Origin: Deltaproteobacteria bacterium
GTDB lineage: Bacteria > Desulfobacterota_B > Binatia > UBA9968
Direction: 5' to 3'
DNA: 5,143 bases
Assembly: GCA_022545745.1 (NCBI GenBank)
Contig: JACZQL010000162.1
Span: 1-5,143, forward strand
Part shown: piece after piece, positions 1 to 5,143 of the stretch
Numbering within the stretch: the first letter of the stretch is position 1
How the letters are laid out: every line of letters begins with the position of its first letter
The notes under the pieces: generated by a model
The model's input: the letters and a program-made list of their open reading frames with translations, nothing else
Told to the model about the DNA's origin: nothing
The model's database searches: none
Position numbers and translations under genes: made by a program

Positions 1-625
1 TGAGGTTGACGCTGCCCCGGAAGGCCTCGATGCCCTTTCGGGTCCCCAGGAAGCGGCTATAGTTGAAGCCCGTGAGGATGTGGAGGTTCACCGGCATATC
101 CATATCCTGCGCTGCTTCCCAGAATGGCTCGTAATAATCAGTGGCGAAAGAGAGATTCTCGGGTGGGACCTGCCAGATGAGGCAACCCTTCATCCCTTCT
201 TTCTTGCAACGTTCCAACTCTTTGATGGCGTTATCGAGGTTATACATGGAGATCATTGGAATGCCCACCAGACGGTCCGGGGCCACACGGCAATACTCGA
301 TGAGCCAGTCGTTGGCGATTCGGAAGCAGGCCTCCTGCGCCTCGGCATCTTCCATGGCATAAAGACGGAGGCCTAGGGTGGGATAGAGGACCTCGGCGGT
401 GACGCCATCCACGGCCATTTCATCGAGGCGTGCCTTGGAATCATAGCCGCCCGGCTTCTGTCCATCGGCGTTCCGGGGAGGAAACTTCGGCGCCCGGTCC
501 CTAAGGGACGCAGGTAAGCGCTTGTCCCACAGATCATTTGGCTCCGTGATATGAGAGTCTGCGGATACGAGGATTTCCTTGGCGATGACAGATTCAGCCT
601 CACGCGCGAGTGCTGCTGTGCTCAT
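1..625 (-). CDS. Amidohydrolase family protein (Amidohydro_2/ACMSD-like), partial
   Basis: This is the N-terminal 208 codons of a metal-dependent TIM-barrel hydrolase; the C-terminus lies beyond the left window edge. Reading from ATG 625 on the minus strand, the protein has the family's opening motif: residues 20-29 read VSADSHITEP, giving the D23-x-H25 metal pair on the first barrel strand. A later strand ends VNLHILTG with a conserved His at 182. The region between (YDSKARLDEMAVDGV, then LYPTLGL and the DRLVGIPM strand) is typical of PF04909. The later His and catalytic Asp would be outside the window. Family members include ACMSD, gamma-resorcylate decarboxylase and other non-oxidative decarboxylases or hydrolases of aromatic acids and ring-opened products, so a cytoplasmic catabolic role is reasonable; the substrate is unknown. 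A G-rich SD lies 6 nt before the start. The gene diverges from the bicupin operon, suggesting shared regulation. Confidence is high for the family and low for the reaction. Confidence 0.9.
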   Translation of the reverse strand, partial: MSTAALAREAESVIAKEILVSADSHITEPNDLWDKRLPASLRDRAPKFPPRNADGQKPGGYDSKARLDEMAVDGVTAEVLYPTLGLRLYAMEDAEAQEACFRIANDWLIEYCRVAPDRLVGIPMISMYNLDNAIKELERCKKEGMKGCLIWQVPPENLSFATDYYEPFWEAAQDMDMPVNLHILTGFNYSRFLGTRKGIEAFRGSVNL

Positions 626-631
626 TGTTTG

Positions 632-640
632 CTCCCCCCC
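632..640 (-). promoter_or_regulatory. Ribosome binding site with a seven-G tract
   Basis: On the minus strand the sequence GGGGGGGAG ends 6 nt before ATG 625. It supports that start for the amidohydrolase. The uninterrupted run of seven G is unusual for an SD and could change length by slippage, altering spacing. That effect is inference only. Confidence 0.6.
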
Positions 641-642
641 TT

Positions 643-656
643 GGATTCGGTAATCC
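643..656. repeat. Short inverted repeat in the minus-strand leader
   Basis: GGATT and AATCC form a perfect 5-bp stem around a 4-nt loop (CGGT), just upstream of the G-rich SD of the minus-strand amidohydrolase. It could be a small leader hairpin or a protein site. A stem this short can arise by chance. Confidence 0.3.
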
Positions 657-747
657 TTAGTTTATTCTTTCTCGTGCACATCCGGCCACTTATCGCACTC
701 TTATGCCATTTTCACTGAGTTGTCCAGCCATAACCTATTGCTTCTGT

Positions 748-780
748 TGTCAGTTCCAACTTTAAAAGTTCACGTTGACA
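748..780. promoter_or_regulatory. Interrupted palindrome, candidate operator
   Basis: Two nested inverted repeats share one centre at base 764. The inner element is AACTTT-A-AAAGTT (758-770). The outer arms are TGTCA (748-752) and TGACA (776-780), each 5 nt from the inner element. All 11 arm positions pair. The right outer arm lies within the TTGACA -35 box, so a dimeric regulator bound here would directly affect polymerase access. No regulator gene is visible in the window, so the cognate protein is unknown. Confidence 0.5.
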
Positions 781-802
781 TCGCACGTCGTTTTTGGATA
801 GT
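775..802 (+). promoter_or_regulatory. Sigma-70-type promoter for the bicupin operon
   Basis: A perfect -35 hexamer TTGACA (775-780) is followed after 16 nt by GATAGT (797-802), which matches four of six bases of the -10 consensus. Transcription would start near 808-810, leaving a leader of about 25 nt that still contains the SD at 823-827. This geometry fits ATG 834 and excludes TTG 720 as the translation start for this transcript. Confidence 0.5.
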
Positions 803-822
803 TTCCCATGTAATTCGACAAC

Positions 823-827
823 AGGAG
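823..827 (+). promoter_or_regulatory. Ribosome binding site fixing the bicupin start
   Basis: AGGAG lies 6 nt before ATG 834. No SD of similar quality precedes the in-frame TTG at 720, so this site decides the start. Confidence 0.75.
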
Positions 828-833
828 CTCGTT

Positions 834-1889
834 ATGGATCTTGTCAAAGAGGCAGCCTATTCGGAAAAAACTCCCTATGAACTCTGGCAAGAGGGAGAGG
901 GGATTCCAGTAGTCAAGGGTCTGCATGTGCAGAATTTAAAGACGCTCCCGCTAAGTTTCTGGGAGCGAAAGGGGGCATCGGGTGCATTCATCAATCTTTT
1001 GGGCGCCGGACGAAGCTGTGATGCTTACGTCTGTGAAATTGCGCCCAAGGACCAGACGAAACCCCAACGCCACATGTATGAAGAACTGATCTACATCCTC
1101 AAGGGCCGAGGGGCGACGACTATTTGGAATGAGGGTGGGCCCAAGCAGACCTTCGAGTGGCAGGAAGGAAGTCTCTTTTCACCGCCGCTCAACAGTTTTC
1201 ATCAACATTTCAACGTGCAGGGGGATGAGCCTGCACGCTACGTCGCATTGACGGACGCACCGCAAATTATCAGTCACTTCCGCAACATTGATTTCATCTT
1301 CAACAACCCGTTTTGCTTTACCGATCGATTCAAGGGTGAGGAGGGATACTTCGACGGGCAAGGTAAGGATATTCCGGGCCATCGGACATGGGAGTCCAAC
1401 TTTATCCCGGACATCCCGGGTTTTCGCTTGAAGGACCACTCGGCTCGTGGACCAGGGGCTCGAGGAATATTACTTCACCTGTCTGCCAACACCATAAGCG
1501 CCCACATCGAAGAGTACCCGATGGGTACCTATCCGAGGGCACATCGGCACGGACCGGGGGCGCACATTCTCATATTATCGGGTGAAGGATACTCACTCAT
1601 GTGGGAAGCGGGCAAACCTCGAACCCAAGTCGACTGGCAGCCCGGTTCCTTGGTCGTGCCGCCGGCCAACTGGTTTCACCAGCACTTTAATCCTGGACGG
1701 GAGCCGGCACGTTACATTGCGCTCAAGCCTTGGGGGTTTACCTACAGGGTGGAAGAGCTGCCCAAGACCCTCGAGCTTGAATCGGCAGGGGGGACCCAAG
1801 TGGACTATAAGGATCAAGACCCGGAGATCCATGAAACCTTCGTCAGGGAGTGTAAAAAGAGGGGAGTTGAAGTGAAGCTGAAATTCTGA
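834..1889 (+). CDS. Bicupin protein, probable metal-dependent oxygenase or related enzyme
   Basis: This 351-residue protein has two cupin barrels. Barrel 1 has H80-x3-E84 followed by the strand LIYILKGRG, then its second motif G112-SLFSPPLNSF-H123-QHFN. Barrel 2 has H237-R-H239, then LILSGEG, and the matching motif G271-SLVVPPANWF-H282-QHFN. The near identity of the second motifs (GSL..PP.N.FHQHFN, then EPARY.AL) shows an internal domain duplication. Size and architecture resemble gentisate-type bicupin dioxygenases, but the metal sites differ: barrel 1 has Gln78 where the first His of HxH is usual, and barrel 2 has His244 roughly where Glu is usual. A soluble, cytoplasmic oxygenase or an isomerase/sensor-like cupin are both possible. 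An extended frame back to TTG 720 exists but would place 38 codons over the promoter; ATG 834 with AGGAG 6 nt upstream is preferred. It is the first gene of the operon, ending 31 nt before the next start. Family confidence is high, reaction confidence low. Confidence 0.9.
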   Translation: MDLVKEAAYSEKTPYELWQEGEGIPVVKGLHVQNLKTLPLSFWERKGASGAFINLLGAGRSCDAYVCEIAPKDQTKPQRHMYEELIYILKGRGATTIWNEGGPKQTFEWQEGSLFSPPLNSFHQHFNVQGDEPARYVALTDAPQIISHFRNIDFIFNNPFCFTDRFKGEEGYFDGQGKDIPGHRTWESNFIPDIPGFRLKDHSARGPGARGILLHLSANTISAHIEEYPMGTYPRAHRHGPGAHILILSGEGYSLMWEAGKPRTQVDWQPGSLVVPPANWFHQHFNPGREPARYIALKPWGFTYRVEELPKTLELESAGGTQVDYKDQDPEIHETFVRECKKRGVEVKLKF

Positions 1890-1920
1890 AGGCTTCTGTT
1901 TTCGGTCAAGGAGTAAATGC

Positions 1921-2676
1921 ATGAATGCCGGCATGAAGAGCGCTGAGGCAAAGGCGTATGTGGATGACATTTACCATCAAGTGGCTCGGAGATGGCAAGA
2001 GAGAGTCACTAGTTCGCCTTTTATGAAACAGCTAAGGGTAGGGACTCTACCTATAGCTGCCTTCCGGATGTTCTATAAGAACTGGGGTTCCTATACGATT
2101 GAAATCAACACCTTGGAGGCGGTGACCTACCATAAGCATATTTCATTTTTTAGGAAACATCGCGATCTAATGGCAGCCATGGCACAAAAGCTGGCCGACG
2201 AGTTGATCCATCCCGAACCGCCGGGTCATATTCACGTCGTTTTGCAGACGGGAAAGGCTTTGGACATCTCAGAGGATGAAATTTTTCTCTCGCCCATGCT
2301 TGCCGAGTTTCGCGCCAAGATCGATTATTTTCGATCCATCGTATGGGAGGGGACCATGGCGGAGTTTTATGCCGCAGGGGCGACGGAAGAGCAATTTGGT
2401 TATTGGGCTGGAGAACTGTTCAAGTACCTCACTACCCATTATGGTCTCAGCCGCGAGGATGCCGTCTATTTCTCGCTCCACGAAGAGGCGGACCTGAAGG
2501 AGCACGATGGTGGCATGGGGCACGGAACCTTCAGACGCCAGGTCTTGCAACGTCTCCTGGAAGACGGGATGGCAGATGTGAGGCCGGGATACAGTCTGGA
2601 GTACTGCGCGGTGACTGCCATAGATCTGCACGGGCAGATCCTTCAGGCGGCATTAGATGCGTCCACTCATGAGTGA
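1921..2676 (+). CDS. TenA/PqqC-like heme-oxygenase-fold protein, possible non-heme iron oxidase
   Basis: This 251-residue, mostly helical protein resembles the TenA/PqqC superfamily and its iron-dependent branch (heme-oxygenase-like diiron oxidases such as UndA, BesC and CADD). Visible candidate ligands are E61, E94-x2-H97 (in LADELIHPE), E143 or E148 in a later helix, and H187, D191 and H195 in LHEEADLKEH. The C-terminal signature of known diiron members is HxxxDxxH; here it reads HxxxDxxEH, so the last His is shifted by one residue. The pattern is therefore suggestive, not complete. Possible roles are oxygen-dependent cleavage or oxidation of an amine or acid, or a cofactor-independent PqqC-like oxidation. 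An AAGGAG site at 1908-1913 lies 7 nt before the ATG. An ATG at 1917 is out of frame; Met5 (1933) is an in-frame alternative. No signal peptide or membrane segment is seen. Close spacing to the bicupin suggests co-translation within one pathway. Confidence 0.8.
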   Translation: MNAGMKSAEAKAYVDDIYHQVARRWQERVTSSPFMKQLRVGTLPIAAFRMFYKNWGSYTIEINTLEAVTYHKHISFFRKHRDLMAAMAQKLADELIHPEPPGHIHVVLQTGKALDISEDEIFLSPMLAEFRAKIDYFRSIVWEGTMAEFYAAGATEEQFGYWAGELFKYLTTHYGLSREDAVYFSLHEEADLKEHDGGMGHGTFRRQVLQRLLEDGMADVRPGYSLEYCAVTAIDLHGQILQAALDASTHE

Positions 2677-2779
2677 AAAAACGGAAGATTCTGCATTTGC
2701 TTTTTGATGCGCAAGAGGTTGTCTGCAAAGAAAGACCCTGCTAAATGAATTTCTCATAATCAAGCTCATTATTATAAGC

Positions 2780-2788
2780 AGGAGGTGA
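2780..2788 (+). promoter_or_regulatory. Strong ribosome binding site of the DUF6282 gene
   Basis: AGGAGGTGA is a full-length match to the anti-SD of 16S rRNA, with its GGAGG core 6 nt before ATG 2792. It suggests high translation of the amidohydrolase despite the 115-nt gap after the preceding gene. Confidence 0.75.
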
Positions 2789-2791
2789 ACG

Positions 2792-3802
2792 ATGGCAAAT
2801 GAAGTTTCAACCCCCACCGAAAAACGGTGCGTTACTTCCTACGCCGCGCGCACGCAGTACAAACCAGGCGCGGTCCATCCGCCGCATATTAAGGTGAAGG
2901 ACGCCATCGACATCCACTGCCATGCCCACGACGGCCAACAAGACCCGTTCGACCTTGCTCGACATGCCTCTCGGGCGGAAATGAAAGGAATTCTATTTAA
3001 ATCGATTTTCGGCGACGATCAGGCGAAGGCGACCCGTGAGGTGCAAGAGGACGTCAATCGCTGGGCCGAGCAGGAGGGGATCAATCCCATCACCTGCTGG
3101 GCGGGCTTTGTTTGCGGTAGGCAGAGTGCCCCCATCTCGGCAGAGCAGGCGCGCGCCGCGATTGAGTCAGGCGTTGTCGCTGTTTGGCTCCCCGTGTTCA
3201 ATCATGTGAATACCCTGAATACCGTGGGAACCTATCGCCGCGTCATCGATCCGAAAGAAAATTCCTCAGCGTGGGCCGGTCCCATGCCATGGGAGGAGGC
3301 GTTAAAATTCGGGCATTACAACCTAGGTGAGAACGGCGAACTAAAGCGAGAGGTAAAAGAAATCGTTCGAATGTGCGCAGATATGGGTGCAGCGCTATTT
3401 TTTGGCCACCCAACGCATAAGGAGATTTATAAGCTGGCTGAGGAAGTGGACAGGGTAGGCCTCAAAAGGGCAGTGATCGATCATCCCTTCAGTCCAATCT
3501 TAAACCTCTCGGTGGATCAAATGAAGGAGCTATCAAAGGTCGGACTCTTCTTCAATTTCACCTTTGATGAGCTCTCACCGCTCCTTGGCGTCGATCCACA
3601 GATCATGTACAACACCATTCGTGCGGTGGGCCCCGAGCACTTTACCCTTTCGAGTGACGCGGGCGAGCCGTTATTTCCTGATTCGGTTGAGGCCATGCGA
3701 CTCGTTCGGGCTTACATGGAGGCGTTCGGTTTAACGGACGATGAGCTCTATACCGTTTGCACGCGCAACCCGGCCAAAGTCGTGGGCCTCGAGCTGAAGT
3801 AG
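2792..3802 (+). CDS. DUF6282-type amidohydrolase superfamily metal hydrolase
   Basis: This 336-residue TIM-barrel hydrolase has a complete set of recognisable metal residues. D40-I-H42-C-H44 lies on strand 1, H206 is in FFGHPTH, H231 in VIDHPF, and the catalytic Asp is D289 in LSSDAGEP. The C-terminus (LTDDELYTVCTRNPAKVVGL) is the usual closing helix of amidohydrolase relatives. The strand ILFKS at 67-71 has a Lys in the position where DUF6282 proteins usually read KSH; here the next residue is Ile. Residues 1-36 form a polar N-terminal extension without a signal peptide. It is only distantly similar to the minus-strand amidohydrolase, so the locus holds two separate hydrolase types. A cytoplasmic hydrolase, lactonase or decarboxylase acting on a product of the upstream oxygenases is the best inference; the substrate is unknown. 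The 115-nt upstream gap is AT-rich and could carry a secondary promoter, but no clear one was found. Confidence 0.87.
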   Translation: MANEVSTPTEKRCVTSYAARTQYKPGAVHPPHIKVKDAIDIHCHAHDGQQDPFDLARHASRAEMKGILFKSIFGDDQAKATREVQEDVNRWAEQEGINPITCWAGFVCGRQSAPISAEQARAAIESGVVAVWLPVFNHVNTLNTVGTYRRVIDPKENSSAWAGPMPWEEALKFGHYNLGENGELKREVKEIVRMCADMGAALFFGHPTHKEIYKLAEEVDRVGLKRAVIDHPFSPILNLSVDQMKELSKVGLFFNFTFDELSPLLGVDPQIMYNTIRAVGPEHFTLSSDAGEPLFPDSVEAMRLVRAYMEAFGLTDDELYTVCTRNPAKVVGLELK

Positions 3803-3866
3803 AGTCGTTAAGGGCGTTGTGATTTGCAGAGAAAATACTACCTAATTTTATCAAGGAGAAATCGTT

Positions 3867-4199
3867 ATGTGGTATATCGTTCTGTCCCGGTCACTGCCGG
3901 AAAAAGAGGAAAGCAAGCAACAGAATTACGAAGAGCATCGCCAGTGGTTGGACGATCAGCACCGCGCAGGAAGACTCCTGTTTTCCGGTCCAACTGCGGA
4001 TCGCGCTTACGGGATCTATATTATGCTCGCATCAAGTAAGAGCGAGGCAGAAGCTCTCGCGGCCCAGGACCCCCATCATGTGAGAGGTATTCGAACAATG
4101 GAAGTTTTGGAATGGAACCCGCATCGAGCCTTTCGTCTCGACGGCGCCACTATTGCCGACATCGAGCGGATGTCATCCGGAAACAGCAATTTCAGTTGA
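3867..4199 (+). CDS. YciI-like (YCII domain) protein
   Basis: This 110-residue protein matches the small ferredoxin-like alpha/beta YCII family (PF03795), related in fold to muconolactone isomerase. It opens with the strand MWYIVLSRS, then H24 in EEHRQWLDDQHRAGRLLFSGP, the family's conserved His followed by the G-xLL-x-GP turn. Then come a GIYIML strand, the AAQDPHH segment (D68-P69) and the closing strand MEVLEWNPH. The family is usually about 90-100 residues, so the last 20 residues are a modest tail. Most members are uncharacterised; known relatives include a dehydrochlorinase (TftG) and domains fused to other catabolic proteins, so an isomerase, lyase or accessory role in the pathway is plausible. 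AAGGAG at 3853-3858 lies 8 nt before the ATG. The gene is 64 nt after the DUF6282 gene and 31 nt before the DUF3891 gene, which fits one operon. Confidence 0.87.
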   Translation: MWYIVLSRSLPEKEESKQQNYEEHRQWLDDQHRAGRLLFSGPTADRAYGIYIMLASSKSEAEALAAQDPHHVRGIRTMEVLEWNPHRAFRLDGATIADIERMSSGNSNFS

Positions 4200-4216
4200 A
4201 CTCTAAATCTGTACGT

Positions 4217-4225
4217 AGGAGGTGA
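4217..4225 (+). promoter_or_regulatory. Ribosome binding site fixing the DUF3891 start
   Basis: AGGAGGTGA ends 5 nt before ATG 4231. The longer frame would begin at GTG 4222, which is part of this SD itself and so cannot be the start. Confidence 0.8.
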
Positions 4226-4230
4226 GTCAT

Positions 4231-5079
4231 ATGATGGTTAACCCGTACGATGATTCCCGTTTGTTACTTGCTCTACAGGTAGATCATTCCAGAGTAGCGG
4301 GATTCCTGGCTGCGCACTGGGGAAACGCCATGTTCTCTGAGCCCAAGCCCTTTTCATCAGTGGTCTTGGCTGCACAAGAGCATGACAATGGCTGGGCAGA
4401 GTGGGAGATCAAACCATCAACCCTTAACGACAAGGGGTATCCTCTCGATTACCACGATGGCAGTATCAAGTATCTTGGAAAGTTCAGGCTCGATTTCTAC
4501 AAGGATGGGGTGAATCAAATAGTGCAGAGGGATCCCTATGCTGGTTTACTAGTATTAATGCATGGAGTTGGGCTGATGAATGGTGGCTATGGCAGGTTCA
4601 CCTATCCACCTGATCGTACGGCTAATCCCCTTGTAAAGGAATACGTTGATCATCAAGAAAAACTGCGGGAGAGATTGCTTGACGACCTCCGTGGCTCTGA
4701 AGAGTTCCGGGAATTCGTAACGGAAGAAAAGCTCTGGGCAAACTACGAATTAATGACGATCTTTGACCAAATGGCGCAGTTCATCTGCAATCGCTACCCC
4801 CTAAACAACAACAAAGCGCGCCAGAGCGGTCCACATAGTGATTTGAACAATGTTCCGGTGCCCGTGGGTCCAGGTGGAGACCATGTGAGGCTCACAATAG
4901 ACCCAACAGATGAGAAGAATGCGATTGTCCGACCCTACCCTTTCGATGCTGACCCACTAGTCGTTGCTTTCCCGGCAAGGCTCGTCCCTAAACGGAGCTA
5001 TGCTAACCCAGAAGACTTCTTGAAGGAGTTCTACAGAGCAGAAAGGATTACCGTCAGCCATAGTTTGCACGCTAGTTAG
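4231..5079 (+). CDS. DUF3891 family protein, possible HD-like metal protein
   Basis: This 282-residue protein matches DUF3891 (PF13030), a family without an established function that I know of. The N-terminus has the family pattern LALQVDHSRVAGFLAAHWG (H19), followed by AAQEHDNGWAEWE (H51-D52) and a P-x-L-x-x-x-G-x-P stretch. Later come LLVLMHG (H111) and the helix YELMTIFDQMAQFICNRYP (D179). The order H, HD, H, D is that of HD-domain phosphohydrolase or oxygenase metal sites, which would suggest a helical metal-binding enzyme; this is inference from residue order only. The C-terminal 90 residues look beta-rich (VPVPVGPGGDHVRLTIDP) and may be a separate small domain. The start is ATG 4231 (or Met2 at 4234), set by the SD just upstream. 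It is the last complete gene of the plus-strand set. By eye its base composition is more AT-rich than that of the DUF6282 gene. Confidence 0.85.
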   Translation: MMVNPYDDSRLLLALQVDHSRVAGFLAAHWGNAMFSEPKPFSSVVLAAQEHDNGWAEWEIKPSTLNDKGYPLDYHDGSIKYLGKFRLDFYKDGVNQIVQRDPYAGLLVLMHGVGLMNGGYGRFTYPPDRTANPLVKEYVDHQEKLRERLLDDLRGSEEFREFVTEEKLWANYELMTIFDQMAQFICNRYPLNNNKARQSGPHSDLNNVPVPVGPGGDHVRLTIDPTDEKNAIVRPYPFDADPLVVAFPARLVPKRSYANPEDFLKEFYRAERITVSHSLHAS

Positions 5080-5126
5080 GCATCAACTGCTGGCGGAAAG
5101 TTAGCGTTACGAAGGATAGAAACTTA

Positions 5127-5143
5127 ATGGATAATTGGGTCTC
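5127..5143 (+). CDS. Possible start of the next gene, truncated by the window edge
   Basis: ATG 5127 opens a frame reading MDNWV before the window ends. An AAGGA at 5112-5116 lies 10 nt upstream, slightly long for an SD. The gap of 47 nt after the DUF3891 stop fits the spacing used in the rest of the operon. Only five codons are visible, so the product cannot be named. Confidence 0.4.

Larger units (their letters stand above)
626..833. other. Divergent intergenic control region
   Basis: This 208-bp region separates two divergently read genes and contains no credible coding sequence. On the plus side it holds a consensus -35 box, an interrupted palindrome and an SD for the bicupin. On the minus side it holds the leader and SD of the amidohydrolase. 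A weak minus-strand promoter is possible at 726-700 (TGGACA, 15-nt spacer, CATAAG), but the spacer is short and I do not call it. The plus-strand frame is open from TTG 720, but the stretch up to 833 reads as regulatory DNA. Confidence 0.7.

Noticed and set aside
80..376. Plus-strand open frame of 98 codons opposite the left amidohydrolase
   Set aside because: It is antisense to a protein with clear family motifs and has no recognisable domain of its own.
700..726. Minus-strand promoter TGGACA / CATAAG for the divergent amidohydrolase
   Set aside because: The spacer is only 15 nt and the -10 matches four of six bases, which is too weak to call.
808..813. Start-stop mini-frame (ATG TAA) in the bicupin leader
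   Set aside because: It has no SD of its own and lies at the predicted transcription start, so it is unlikely to be translated.
720..833. N-terminal extension of the bicupin from TTG 720 (38 codons)
   Set aside because: It overlaps the consensus -35 box and palindrome, lacks an SD and starts with TTG. ATG 834 has AGGAG at ideal spacing and leaves a complete bicupin.
1593..1970. Minus-strand open frame of 125 codons across the bicupin end and TenA-like start
   Set aside because: It is antisense to two well-supported genes and shows no family resemblance.
2269..2631. Minus-strand open frame of 120 codons inside the TenA-like gene
   Set aside because: It is a shadow of a real gene; the sense frame carries the conserved residues.
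2677..2715. Rho-independent terminator after the TenA-like gene
   Set aside because: A T-rich stretch is present, but only a 4-bp GCAT/ATGC pairing precedes or spans it; no stable GC stem is followed by a U tract.
2732..2760. Secondary promoter before the DUF6282 gene (AAGACC, 17 nt, CATAAT)
   Set aside because: The -10 box matches five of six bases, but the -35 matches only three and the region is AT-rich, so a good -10 by chance is likely. TTCTCA/TATAAG at 2751-2778 would start transcription inside the SD.

Overview
The window looks like chromosomal DNA from an uncultured environmental bacterium of medium GC content. Genes are densely packed, Shine-Dalgarno (SD) sites are strong, and the genes encode families typical of soil, sediment or sponge-associated catabolic generalists. 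Sequence alone does not fix the phylum. No RNA gene, mobile element, CRISPR array or integration scar was seen.

Layout: positions 1-625 hold the N-terminal 208 codons of a minus-strand amidohydrolase (Amidohydro_2/ACMSD-like) that runs off the left edge. A 208-bp divergent intergenic region (626-833) follows. It carries a consensus TTGACA -35 box and a 33-bp interrupted palindrome overlapping it. Five plus-strand genes then run in the same direction: a bicupin (834-1889), a TenA/PqqC-like heme-oxygenase-fold protein (1921-2676), a second and different amidohydrolase of DUF6282 type (2792-3802), a YciI-like small protein (3867-4199) and a DUF3891 protein (4231-5079). A further gene may begin at 5127 and leave the right edge. 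Gaps within the plus-strand set are about 30-115 bp, no convincing terminator interrupts them, and each gene has a good SD, so an operon is likely.

Inferred joint role: the set combines a likely metal-dependent cupin oxygenase, a possible non-heme iron oxidase or TenA/PqqC-like enzyme, two TIM-barrel metal hydrolases/decarboxylases, a ferredoxin-fold YciI protein of the type that can act as isomerase or dehydrochlorinase, and a possible HD-like metal protein. This is the parts list of an oxidative degradation pathway: oxygenation or ring opening, then hydrolysis or decarboxylation, then isomerisation. The substrate cannot be read from the sequence, and I do not recognise the gene order as a characterised pathway. 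There is no transporter, regulator gene or CoA ligase in view, so the locus probably extends beyond both ends.

Two starts were moved from the longest reading frame. The bicupin is placed at ATG 834 rather than TTG 720. The DUF3891 gene is placed at ATG 4231 rather than GTG 4222, which lies inside the SD.
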